Positions 28,338 to 36,900 of a DNA stretch of 64,000 nt are shown here, piece by piece. The DNA is from a virus, in IMG/VR virus record IMGVR_UViG_3300027800_000004, positions 1 to 64,000 of that record; one strand, given 5' to 3'. The translations under genes and the position numbers were made by a program. The stretch's first letter is position 1, and the number at the start of each line of letters is the position of its first letter. The notes under the pieces are model-generated. The model did not search any database. It was not told the DNA's origin and worked only from the letters and a program-made list of their open reading frames with translations.

Positions 28338-29018
28338 TTATTGATTAGGCCTGTTGGCGTTCATGTCGTTTACCGTATCCTCCGGCAGTTTTGCCCTTAA
28401 CAACTCGATGACCTGTTTTACAAGCAGATCTTCCTGTCCTGATGGCATTGCTACATCATCATAATCATCAATCTGATCCAGAGGAACGATCATCTTTACG
28501 TTAAAATATGTTAAGGTTGGTGGTGCTATGTATAATGATATCGGAATATGATCGCATTTGAGAATATGCGTTTCAATGCCGGCTCCCGTGTCGTTCTGTT
28601 CCAACCGGAAATATGGCGTTGTGTCTGTGGTATAAACTTCCAACTCGCTGAAGATAGGTATTGCGCCACTTTCAAGGTAGGCAAAGGCTATGTTTTCATT
28701 TGTTGCAGATGACACCTGCCGGATCCCCATATTGTTTGGTAATTGTATTGGTGGGTAGGGAAGTCTTAAATTGCCTGTCAAGAAACCTCCGACAACTGCA
28801 TCATTATACAGAGCAAGTGAGTAAGTTCTTGTCCAGGCATCCAGTTGACTATAATCGCTGAACTTTTTACCATTAAGCCATGTCATATAGACGGCCTGAT
28901 TATAGGCTATCTCCAGATGTTTCTTAATGATCTCCGGATGGTATTGTGATAACATATCATCCGGCAGTTCTGATGCCAGGAAGTCAGAAACAAGTTCAAC
29001 GAGATTGATCTTTTTCAT
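28338..29018 (-). CDS. Ring-like connector protein
   Basis: 226 residues, no signal peptide. Helical N-terminal half (VELVSDFLASELPDDMLSQY, IAYNQAVYMTWLN), a beta sandwich in the middle and a helical end (GQEDLLVKQVIELLRAKLPE). The combination suits a second ring protein of the podovirus neck, and the gene lies between two other ring-like genes. It overlaps the small basic gene upstream by 4 nt (ATGA). Family name not recognised with certainty. Confidence 0.55.
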   Translation of the reverse strand: MKKINLVELVSDFLASELPDDMLSQYHPEIIKKHLEIAYNQAVYMTWLNGKKFSDYSQLDAWTRTYSLALYNDAVVGGFLTGNLRLPYPPIQLPNNMGIRQVSSATNENIAFAYLESGAIPIFSELEVYTTDTTPYFRLEQNDTGAGIETHILKCDHIPISLYIAPPTLTYFNVKMIVPLDQIDDYDDVAMPSGQEDLLVKQVIELLRAKLPEDTVNDMNANRPNQ

Positions 29019-29206
29019 TTCTTCTTAGATTTCTCAATTTTGCGACCACCGATATCAATCATCTTCTTACCGGCACTCGTCATCACATTTGACTTGAAAG
29101 TAGGCTTACCGGCCTTTCTAGCGGTCAGTCTGCCACCCATGTAGGCTTTCATGCCCGTATCAACGAGCCTCTTGCCTCTCTGGTACTGTTTTGTTTTATC
29201 TGGCAT
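29015..29206 (-). CDS. Small basic protein
   Basis: 63 residues, about one third Lys/Arg, ending in KKK, with Gly-rich loops (AYMGGRLTARKAGKP). Couples to the ring-like gene downstream through an ATGA overlap. The composition suggests a nucleic-acid-binding or virion-packaged peptide. No family recognised. Confidence 0.6.
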   Translation of the reverse strand: MPDKTKQYQRGKRLVDTGMKAYMGGRLTARKAGKPTFKSNVMTSAGKKMIDIGGRKIEKSKKK

Positions 29207-29208
29207 GA

Positions 29209-29358
29209 TTACTTCTTTTTTGGTGTTTTACCCTGTGTCCAACCGCCTCCCTTTTTTCTCTTAATTCCCGTGCTTGATGAGCATATTGCATAAGCGGAGG
29301 ATTTGCTTCTGCCCTGTGCCTGTACTTTGCTTACACATCTTTCTAGTTTCTTTGGCAT
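29209..29358 (-). CDS. Very small basic phage protein, 49 residues
   Basis: ATG at 29356-29358 to TAA at 29209-29211. The product starts MPKKLERCVSKVQAQGRSKS and continues SAYAICSSSTGIKR before a basic tail GGGWTQGKTPKKK. The pattern of a Cys-containing helix, then 'KSSAYAICxxSTGxK', is one I know from small phage proteins near structural genes, where it often appears as an uncharacterised peptide. Gap to the next gene is 2 nt and to the previous gene 11 nt, so it fits neatly into the operon. Function unknown; two Cys residues and the basic tail are its main features. Confidence 0.65.
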   Translation of the reverse strand: MPKKLERCVSKVQAQGRSKSSAYAICSSSTGIKRKKGGGWTQGKTPKKK

Positions 29359-29369
29359 CTCTTTTAGTT

Positions 29370-30071
29370 TTAAATACCTTGTTGAATTTTCGTATTAGCG
29401 TACTGGACGATATCTGCCTCACGGAGATTAACGCCCATGTATTCAAGTATCATCCTTACAAGGTCCATGTGTTCGTCCTGGGGCCACTCAAACTCTGTTG
29501 ACGATGCGGCATTATAGGTGATGTAACCCTCAAACTGATTATATTCAAAGATAGGTTCTACCGGCCACCGCCAGTATGCAAAGTCAACGGCTGTAATTGT
29601 TATCGGATAGATCTGTATGCCGGTGCTACGCATGATACCTATCGGATACATTGTGGTAGGTGCTTTTGTATAATTGCCTCTCCGCGCTGTTCCTTCTGTC
29701 TCCCGAAGGATCTCCACCTGTCTAGGTACAGGGATGGACACACCGTCAATGGTAGTGTCCCTATTATACGTTATCTGGTCCCTGTGAGCATAGTCAGACG
29801 GATATGGGAGTAACCCTGCCACGCATGCTGTATTTGACAAGAACATCTTGAATGCCTTCATGTCATCAGCGTTCTTCAGAGTTATTTCTACAAATTCTCT
29901 GGGAATCGGTCTGCCAGGTTGGTATTCTGCCGGAAGTCCAAACTTCTTCTTATACTTGTCAATGTTGACAACCTTTATCAACTGTCTGAACCGATCAGGA
30001 CCCCAGATGTTTCCTGCATAGTCCTTATTCAGAATTAACTCTACCAACTCATACATCTCGAATAAGGTCAT
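29370..30071 (-). CDS. Ring-like/neck protein of crAss-like type
   Basis: 233 residues. The start (MTLFEMYELVELILNKDYAG, then RFRQLIKVVNIDKYKKKFGL) and PAEYQPGRPIPRE, a VDFAYWRWPVEPIF strand, and the end STEFEWPQDEHMDLVRMILE are features I associate with a conserved structural protein of Bacteroidota podoviruses that lies next to the ring proteins. No signal peptide. It is the first of a run of four to five neck genes. Assigned to the neck or tail by synteny; the exact ring is not resolved. Confidence 0.6.
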   Translation of the reverse strand: MTLFEMYELVELILNKDYAGNIWGPDRFRQLIKVVNIDKYKKKFGLPAEYQPGRPIPREFVEITLKNADDMKAFKMFLSNTACVAGLLPYPSDYAHRDQITYNRDTTIDGVSIPVPRQVEILRETEGTARRGNYTKAPTTMYPIGIMRSTGIQIYPITITAVDFAYWRWPVEPIFEYNQFEGYITYNAASSTEFEWPQDEHMDLVRMILEYMGVNLREADIVQYANTKIQQGI

Positions 30072-30076
30072 CGTCT

Positions 30077-31201
30077 TTAGTATTGAATGAATATTTCACC
30101 TTCCTTGAAAAACATCTTACCCGTCTTTAGCGGTATGTTTACCGTATCTCCTGAGATAACGTACCCTTTCTCATAAAAGATCGTCATTCCCCCTTCATAC
30201 ACCCTCGCCCCCTGTTGCCAATACATACCATTCTGTCTTACCAAAGGTACATCTTTCCCAACCTCCCAATGAGCATTAGCAGCAATACCCATATTAAACT
30301 CAGTCCAGGTTCCCCATTCCACTCTCCATGATGGTACCAAACTTTCTGTATCAATAAAGTATGGATCTCTTAACTGAGAATGAGTATCATATCCGTGTTC
30401 TCTCCACTGGGTTAATGTATGTCTCACTCCGGCAATAGTAAAGATCGGTTCTCCTGCCTCACACCAATAAACATTATAGTCACATTCAAATCCCTGTAAA
30501 CAATCTTCTTCCATTACGTTGATATTAATAATCTGTCTTTTGGTATAGAAGATATTGTTCTTGATCTTTGTGTTATGTGCCCTGCCGAATGCGTCAGGAT
30601 GACCGGAGGATGTGTCGGTGTTCATGTAAACATCAATCAGACCGCGCCAGGTTCCGATGCCTGGACCAACATATACCGAATCTTCGCTATAAAAGGTATT
30701 ATTATAAATCCTTACTCCGTTCATTCCTTTAACTACAACGCCAACGGCAGGAGGATTACGAATGATATTGTAAGCCACTACCCCGGAAGTATCAGTCAAT
30801 CCATTTGACTTACGAACAATACCCATTGGAACGTAATTGAGATAATTATACATGATCCTTGCGTCCGTATTATATCCTGTAAATATCCCATGAGTAATTG
30901 TATTGGCATTCTGATCTCCGGTCCAGTTGAACTTGTTACCAATTATCTGTTCACCACGAAGATTATTGGTATATCCTGACGGCACTTCATATCCTGCTTC
31001 CAGCATATACCCGTTTTTGTTACAGGTCTGAACATAGTTGTTCTTAAAGGTGAAAGTCGTAGGAACGGTTTTTGGAAAGACTACCCCATATCCTACATCG
31101 CAGTTGATGGTATCAATCTTTGTCTGTCCTTCAATGGTCAAAACAACTTGCGCCGATAAAATCGGCGGCAATAATAACATTATGAATATCAGCCACTTCA
31201 T
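30077..31201 (-). CDS. Secreted beta-helix protein, paralogue of the tailspike N-terminal domain
   Basis: 374 residues. A Sec signal peptide (MKWLIFIMLLLPPILSA, cut before QVVL) precedes a parallel beta-helix closely similar to residues 1-310 of the tailspike at 21573-24362: shared segments include ITHGIFTGYN, VPMGIVRKSNG, TDTSGVVAYNI, VVKGMNG, GFECDYN and HGYDTHS. A C-terminal beta tail (VNIPLKTGKMFFKEGEIFIQ) replaces the lyase module. It overlaps the lipoprotein gene by 4 nt. A phage beta-helix exported to the periplasm or surface is odd; it may bind the same glycan as the tailspike, for example as a decoy or superinfection factor. Catalytic residues were not identified. Confidence 0.68.
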   Translation of the reverse strand: MKWLIFIMLLLPPILSAQVVLTIEGQTKIDTINCDVGYGVVFPKTVPTTFTFKNNYVQTCNKNGYMLEAGYEVPSGYTNNLRGEQIIGNKFNWTGDQNANTITHGIFTGYNTDARIMYNYLNYVPMGIVRKSNGLTDTSGVVAYNIIRNPPAVGVVVKGMNGVRIYNNTFYSEDSVYVGPGIGTWRGLIDVYMNTDTSSGHPDAFGRAHNTKIKNNIFYTKRQIININVMEEDCLQGFECDYNVYWCEAGEPIFTIAGVRHTLTQWREHGYDTHSQLRDPYFIDTESLVPSWRVEWGTWTEFNMGIAANAHWEVGKDVPLVRQNGMYWQQGARVYEGGMTIFYEKGYVISGDTVNIPLKTGKMFFKEGEIFIQY

Positions 31202-31770
31202 TTTATTGTGAATGTATCATTATCGCTAACCCATGTAATCACTCTTCCACCATATCCGGTAGTGGCATGTGCAGGAGAGGTCCATGTCAGCATCATCTTT
31301 TCATTATATTGATTATCTGATCTCAGACTGTCCGGTACTGAACTCCAATCATAATTGGCATCAAAAAATGCCTCTTGCTCCGCTACCATTTTGTCTGCCT
31401 GATCGTACATATTATTTATCTTGATCCAATTATCAGCAAGTAAATCTCCGGTAGGAGTAATTACGGGTGGTTGTGAATCTTTTGCTGTTACCGTAAAACT
31501 AACTTCACTAAAATTATTAAATGCGTCCGTCGCTCTAATCACTACCGTAACCACAGGATTTGTAATGCTCAAAATAGTGCCAGGAGCCGGTGTCTGAACC
31601 ACGCTCTTAATGCTACAATTATCGGTCACAATAACCATTGGTACATAGTTAGGTAGTGGAGCTTCACAATTTGCCCCAACCATAACATACTGTGGAGGTA
31701 TCTGCGAAAGCAGACATGTACAACTGCTTGCAAGAAGCATAACCGCAAAAAGAATTGTTAGTTTTTTCAT
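31198..31770 (-). CDS. Lipoprotein with HYR-type domain
   Basis: 190 residues. The signal MKKLTILFAVMLLASSC ends in a lipobox-like ASSC, so Cys17 is the likely lipidated residue. No acidic residues follow Cys17, so the Bacteroidota surface-export signal is not visible and a periplasmic-face location is favoured. Residues 25-105 resemble a HYR/Ig-like domain: Cys-containing start, TDNCSIKSVVQTPAPGTI, then VVIRATDAFNNFSEVSFTV. The C-terminal part is helical then beta. It sits between the secreted beta-helix and the lysis cassette. Role in envelope disruption or superinfection control is speculation. Confidence 0.62.
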   Translation of the reverse strand: MKKLTILFAVMLLASSCTCLLSQIPPQYVMVGANCEAPLPNYVPMVIVTDNCSIKSVVQTPAPGTILSITNPVVTVVIRATDAFNNFSEVSFTVTAKDSQPPVITPTGDLLADNWIKINNMYDQADKMVAEQEAFFDANYDWSSVPDSLRSDNQYNEKMMLTWTSPAHATTGYGGRVITWVSDNDTFTIK

Positions 31771-31774
31771 TATC

Positions 31775-32221
31775 TTATCGTATTATTAGTTTGAATTTTG
31801 GTGGAAGAATTGTTCTTAATAAATCCATTGCCTTGGTGCTATCCTGTACGTCTATGTTTCCGTCATTGTTTATGTCAAAAAACTTTAATCCTACAAGGAT
31901 ACATCCAAGGGTATCAACTTTTCTCAGGTCTTTCATAATGGCTCTTTCCAGTAGCATTTTTTCAGATGCGTAGTTGCCAATATGAATGATTATATTAGAC
32001 CGGTTTGGTACATCCTTTACAAGAAAACATATTCCAAATTTCTGAGAATGTATGCGTTCGCACTCGTATTCACCTGGGGGGATGCAGGAAATATCTTTGT
32101 GATTTTCAAGGTACGGCAGTTCCAGGCTCTTGACCTGGGCAACTACCGTATCCTCGTCAATCACCAAGAAACAGCCTTGTGTCTGCTTCTCAAGATAAGA
32201 TCTGCCAATTACTGCGAACAT
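31775..32221 (-). CDS. DUF5675-family protein with inserted calcium-binding motif
   Basis: 148 residues. The core matches the DUF5675 pattern: VIDEDTVVAQVKSLELPYLE, then CIPPGEYECER, FLVKDVPNRSNIIIHIGN and GCILVGL. This family is found in phage lysis regions and mobile elements of Bacteroidota. Near the C terminus, DINNDGNIDVQDSTKAMDLL is inserted or appended, an EF-hand/dockerin-like calcium loop (Asp-x-Asn-x-Asp-x-x-x-Asp). The gene is coupled to the holin gene by a TAATG overlap, so it is part of the lysis cassette. The enzymatic activity of DUF5675 is not known. Confidence 0.75.
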   Translation of the reverse strand: MFAVIGRSYLEKQTQGCFLVIDEDTVVAQVKSLELPYLENHKDISCIPPGEYECERIHSQKFGICFLVKDVPNRSNIIIHIGNYASEKMLLERAIMKDLRKVDTLGCILVGLKFFDINNDGNIDVQDSTKAMDLLRTILPPKFKLIIR

Positions 32222-32427
32222 TATACAGGCTCGCTTTGCTTAAAGAATATCCCGATCAATGCAACAACCCCGGCAATTACCGATGAAATAAGGGGTAAGG
32301 CCTGTGAAGATTGTTCGGGTGTAACAATGCCGAAACCTACAAGAACTGCAAACACAAGTGCGATAATTGATAATACTGTCTGCATCCAAGTTGCAGACCA
32401 TTCTCTTTTTGTACTTTTTGCTTTCAT
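32221..32427 (-). CDS. Holin-like protein
   Basis: 68 residues with two predicted membrane helices, about residues 15-33 (MQTVLSIIALVFAVLVGF) and 44-62 (PLISSVIAGVVALIGIFF), joined by a short polar turn, and a Lys/Arg-rich N terminus. This is the usual outline of a small two-helix phage holin. It is coupled to the DUF5675 gene (TAATG) and follows the metacaspase-like gene by 10 nt. It would form the pores that start lysis. Confidence 0.75.
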   Translation of the reverse strand: MKAKSTKREWSATWMQTVLSIIALVFAVLVGFGIVTPEQSSQALPLISSVIAGVVALIGIFFKQSEPV

Positions 32428-32437
32428 AATTTAACTT

Positions 32438-33193
32438 TTAAGTGAATACTAATCTATTTTGAAGATCAATGTTTCCTTCTATTGTAGGATGTTGATCGAA
32501 GTTTTTATTTGGAAGGTAAAGACACACCTGTTCAAACCATTTGCGATAAGTAAAGTTCCTGTCCAGACAGTTCCAGAAATAGAATGAAAACGCACCGTTA
32601 AAAACTCCGTTAATTTCCGCATCGGCAGAAGTTTCATTCTCTGCACAGGCAGAAAAAATAATAACGTCACCCATAGGATGTATTGCCTTTTTTATCCTGT
32701 TGTATGAAGGCAAACATTTTTTTGGAGGCATAAAACGAGCCTTGCTATTCAATGCTCTTGGCTTATTCCCTGAGAAGCAACTGTCGAGAATTAATACGAA
32801 AGTAACACCTTGGGGAATGTCTTTTAGCAATTCTTCAGTTTCATCGTCAATGAAGTTCCCGTCATAAAGATAAAGTGTTTCGTCCACGCCGTCAGGCTCA
32901 TCCCCGTGAACATCCTTCACATAACTTCCGTGACCGCTGTAAGCGACTATTATTATGTCACCAGAAACAGCGTTTTGTTTTGCATAAAGCACTTGATCTC
33001 TGAGTGTGCGCCTTGTTACATCACTATCCTTAAACGGTCTTATCTGAAAGTCGGGTATTTGACTTGCTGCCAGCAGCATATCATTATTACATCCGTTCAG
33101 ATCGTTTTTTGAGCCTTTGTAGTCGTTAATTGATAGCAATATTGCGACCTTATTTGAGTGTTCCCACGCTATCGGTTTTCTTTTGAAGCACAT
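32438..33193 (-). CDS. Metacaspase-like protease (peptidase C14 fold) in lysis cassette
   Basis: 251 residues. The catalytic dyad of the caspase fold is present: His88 in IIVAYSGHGSY and Cys139 in FVLILDSCFSG. The N terminus carries ILLSINDYKGSKNDLNGCNN, the usual first strand and helix of metacaspases, and VIIFSACAENETSADAE the later core strand. No signal peptide or extra domain is seen. The gene is within the lysis cassette, coupled by TAATG to the coiled-coil membrane protein and 10 nt from the holin. Expected to cleave after Arg/Lys or Asp in a host or phage protein at lysis or abortive death; the substrate is unknown. Confidence 0.85.
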   Translation of the reverse strand: MCFKRKPIAWEHSNKVAILLSINDYKGSKNDLNGCNNDMLLAASQIPDFQIRPFKDSDVTRRTLRDQVLYAKQNAVSGDIIIVAYSGHGSYVKDVHGDEPDGVDETLYLYDGNFIDDETEELLKDIPQGVTFVLILDSCFSGNKPRALNSKARFMPPKKCLPSYNRIKKAIHPMGDVIIFSACAENETSADAEINGVFNGAFSFYFWNCLDRNFTYRKWFEQVCLYLPNKNFDQHPTIEGNIDLQNRLVFT

Positions 33194-33600
33194 TATTTTA
33201 ACGCATTAACAATATTCCATAACTCGCGCAGTCCAAAATAGTCCAGTAACCCTACGATAATCGCCACCGATCCAATAAATATCAACAATAACGCCCACCA
33301 ATTCTTTTTCATCCATTGGTAAGGTTTGTGGCTTCCGGTTTTAACGTGTTCTTTAAACTCTAGAACAACTTCTGCCCTCTTGTTGCTTTCTCTCTGTAAC
33401 TCCGCGACAGTGCCGTTCAGTTCTTTAAGATGTTCCTTTATGTCTTTAAGATCTTTGTTTGTTATCCATGCAGTTGCCGCAAGATCTTTATGCACACCCT
33501 TTATGCCGTCTGTTATAGCATTACGGATATCATTATGAGCATTTAGATTGTTTAATTGAATGTCCTCTACGGCTTTAAATATAAGAGTTAGATCTGCCAT
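33193..33600 (-). CDS. Coiled-coil protein with C-terminal membrane helix (XhlA-like)
   Basis: 135 residues. Residues 5-85 are amphipathic and mostly helical with likely coiled coil (LKDIKEHLKELNGTVAELQR), followed by a single membrane helix at about 101-120 (WWALLLIFIGSVAIIVGLLD). This layout is like the hemolysin XhlA family, which assists holins in several phages. It is coupled to the metacaspase-like gene, so it may bring that enzyme to the membrane or be part of the holin complex. Function is inferred from layout and location. Confidence 0.6.
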   Translation of the reverse strand: MADLTLIFKAVEDIQLNNLNAHNDIRNAITDGIKGVHKDLAATAWITNKDLKDIKEHLKELNGTVAELQRESNKRAEVVLEFKEHVKTGSHKPYQWMKKNWWALLLIFIGSVAIIVGLLDYFGLRELWNIVNALK

Positions 33601-33972
33601 TTATATCGCTTGATTAATTGTGTACCAATATTCAAATCCATCATATAGAAAAACAACAATGTTTACAACGCCGGCTGTCTCTACATAGGCGAATGAACTG
33701 TTAGATTTACGAAATCCATTGAAGACTGGTATGTGTGTTCCATCTCCAATCAGTCTATAAATTGCCCCAAAACCGGGAATAGGTGTTAACACTATGCTTG
33801 GCGCGAGCGTGTCGTTTGTAATTAATGTATGTTCACAAACAGTACATCCTCTATTAAATGGAATAGCTACATTATATGATGCTGTCTGTGCATATAAATC
33901 GCCAAAATTATTTGCCAATTTTGCTGTTAGAGCTACACCATTATCTCCTACTAATACCGTTTGATTTGCCAT
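33601..33972 (-). CDS. Small fibre-tip-like protein
   Basis: 123 residues, beta-rich, starting without a signal peptide (MANQTVLVGDNGVALTAKLA) and ending FLYDGFEYWYTINQAI. A pattern of strands with small turns and an aromatic-rich C terminus resembles the short beta domains that end Bacteroidota phage fibres. It directly precedes the lysis cassette and follows the long fibre gene by 11 nt. Family not certain. Confidence 0.5.
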   Translation of the reverse strand: MANQTVLVGDNGVALTAKLANNFGDLYAQTASYNVAIPFNRGCTVCEHTLITNDTLAPSIVLTPIPGFGAIYRLIGDGTHIPVFNGFRKSNSSFAYVETAGVVNIVVFLYDGFEYWYTINQAI

Positions 33973-33983
33973 ATTCTATTTGC

Positions 33984-36900
33984 TTATGTTAATAACTCTA
34001 GTGTTGCCGATAATGCGTTTGTGAGTTCATAAGATAATTCATTCTGAGTAATCCATAAAACATCTTTATCCTCATTATAAGATATTAATGTTGTAGTTGA
34101 AGATTCATAAGTTCCTGTTCCACAAACAAATTCGTATGTCAACGTACTTGGATTAATCCTTAAAACTGAAGGCACAACTGTTTCACCCCCTCCGTTAACA
34201 TAAGATATTCTATTTCTAATTCCACTAAATATTATGCCATTGCTTGTTATTGCATGGTTATCTTTCATTTTATAATTTGAATACCAATCACCAAATCCAG
34301 TTTTAGCATCTACCGCATTAGTGGCACATGGAATAAGTAACTTATCAAACTCGGTAAAATCTATAAATCCAAAAGGCATTCGGGCTATAAGTGTTGATTT
34401 GTGAATAATATATATTGGAATACACCAATAACCGCCACTGAGTTCTACCGTTATATCTGAAGAAACTAAGTATTCTTGATAAAACATTATGTAATCTCCG
34501 CATAATACCAGTCTTCCAAAATATTGTCTTCCAAGCCATGCGGCATCTCGTATTTCAATATTAAAATATATTGATTTGTTATTAAGATCACTCGCGCTGA
34601 CAACACTTCTTATATCAACAATCTTTACTATTGGATATTGGTTTATAAGATCTTCGGTTCCTGTGTGTAAAACTCCAAGACTATCAGCAAATGAACAATT
34701 CATCATTGCACGAATCTCTGTTCTAAATAGTCCAATAAATAAATAATCACCATCATTTCCAAGACCAGACTGCATAAATTGGTCACTCGATTTTAATAAT
34801 GTAATCAATCTGTCCCTTGCCTCATTATCGCTTTCACCAGACTCTTTATAGATATTAATCCAACTTAAAACCGCTGTCTCTACGGCTGCATTAGAGTAGT
34901 TAGCACCCGTTAATCCAAGTTGATTATACCTTAGATCATAAGAATAGGCAAAATTTATATCATAGGCACAATCAATTTTTGTATCAACCAAAATCCCTGT
35001 ACCCAGATAATTTAACCAATCAATAACGCCAAATACTATTCCGTCCATATAAGAAAGTTGTCTTCGATGTTGTGCTGTATAGTATAATAATGGACTATTA
35101 AGAGACATAAAAGTCATATCCAATACGGAAATTGTTTGTTTCTTAATATTTGCTCCGGATGTATTAAGGCCATTTATGAAATCTACTATTATTATTGTAC
35201 CTGGATAACCAATCAATATTAAATATCTATCATTTACCAATAAACTTGATTCTATACTAATAGGATTGGGTAGGTATGTTTTTTCCGTAAGATCATTAAG
35301 ATTATAAATAAGTAATGGCTCATATCTGGTTCCGATAACTAAAACAATGTCCTCAACTTCGTAAACATTTTCAGGATATCCATAAATAGCAGTTAAATTA
35401 TTTAATTCAGTTATTCTTACGAAGATGTGATTAATGTCATTAAAACTTTTTATCTCGGCAGTATAAATATTTTGATTTAGTTCTTTAATATCTATAGCTA
35501 AATAAAGAATATCAAAAACATTCAAATATTCAAAATCCTCATAATCATAATAATTGTCTTCATCGGTTAAGTCTAATATTTCTATTGTTCCTCCCTTATC
35601 TGTATCATTTAACTCTCTTATAAGAAATCCTAGCGGGTTAGTGTCTGGATCATAATAAAAAGAAGGATCACTAGTATCTACATAAACAAACTTACTTCCA
35701 TACGGCTGGATTGCATGATCTCCTCTAGGAAAGCATTCATTCCCTTGATAATCCTCTATTATTGCCATCCATGTATCACTATCATCATATCCATATTGAT
35801 TATGGAAATTGCATAGATAATATGATACACTAGCACTATTTTCAAAATAATAATCTTCTCTTGTAATTATTCCTCTTGTAATATGATTAAATCTATGTTT
35901 ATCTAGTAGGTCGGGATGGAGGAAATCACCTGTCTCTCTGTCAATATAGTGAGCATACATAGGTCTGGAAATACCCTCATAAGATGCCATCATCAGATAT
36001 TTATTAACCTGGGCGGCACCAAAACCATAAAATAAACCTACTGCCCACCAATTTTCATCATACGACGCTTCACTAGTAAATACTGTTGTACAATTATGTG
36101 GTACTGCCGACAAGCTAGTAAATGATTCAATATCCGTAATATGTGAACCCATGTCTAAGGCCTCATACGGAGAGTCGGTGTTTGATACAAGTATAAAAGC
36201 ATTAATAATATTATTTAAGTCGGCAAGGCACCATCTATCCTCTCCGGAATAATAACATCTATAAAATACACGAAGATAAATACTTGCTGTTCCTTCATTT
36301 ATTTTACTATCATCTTCATGTACATAAATTCTGTCAAATTTTATAGTAGTACCTGATGTTCCTACAAGTTGAGGCAGTGTGGCATTTGCAATAATAGTAG
36401 CCTTGATATTATCAAACAACATATCATTTGCTCCAGATCCGTGCGTAGAGGCTTTAATGTACTTGCCAGTAAAAATTGACAATGCAAACGTAAATGTAAA
36501 TTTTATTCCAAATTTTCGTACAGCAACTCTTTCAAGTTCCTCGTCCGTATTATCAAAAACATATTTCCATTGGTTTTCAACAACGGAATACTCACCTATG
36601 CTTGGACTATTAGTCCACCCATGCAGAGGAATTATCAAATTCCCATCTTCAGAAATACCCGTTGATTGATATGTGCCGCGACGAGGCTCTATAAAATTAA
36701 ATAAATACGGAGAACCGATGCCCCACCCATACGGCCTATCGTACGTTGAATTTTTAAGTACATCTAAGAGAGTAAGTTCAAATTTCTCGTTTTTAGTAAA
36801 ATCCCAAATGTAAATAGTTGGGTCAAAAGTCCCGTTTTGTGGTGCTATAAAATTTCCTAATAGATTACTATTATGAAGATTATATATTGCCTCATTTTCA

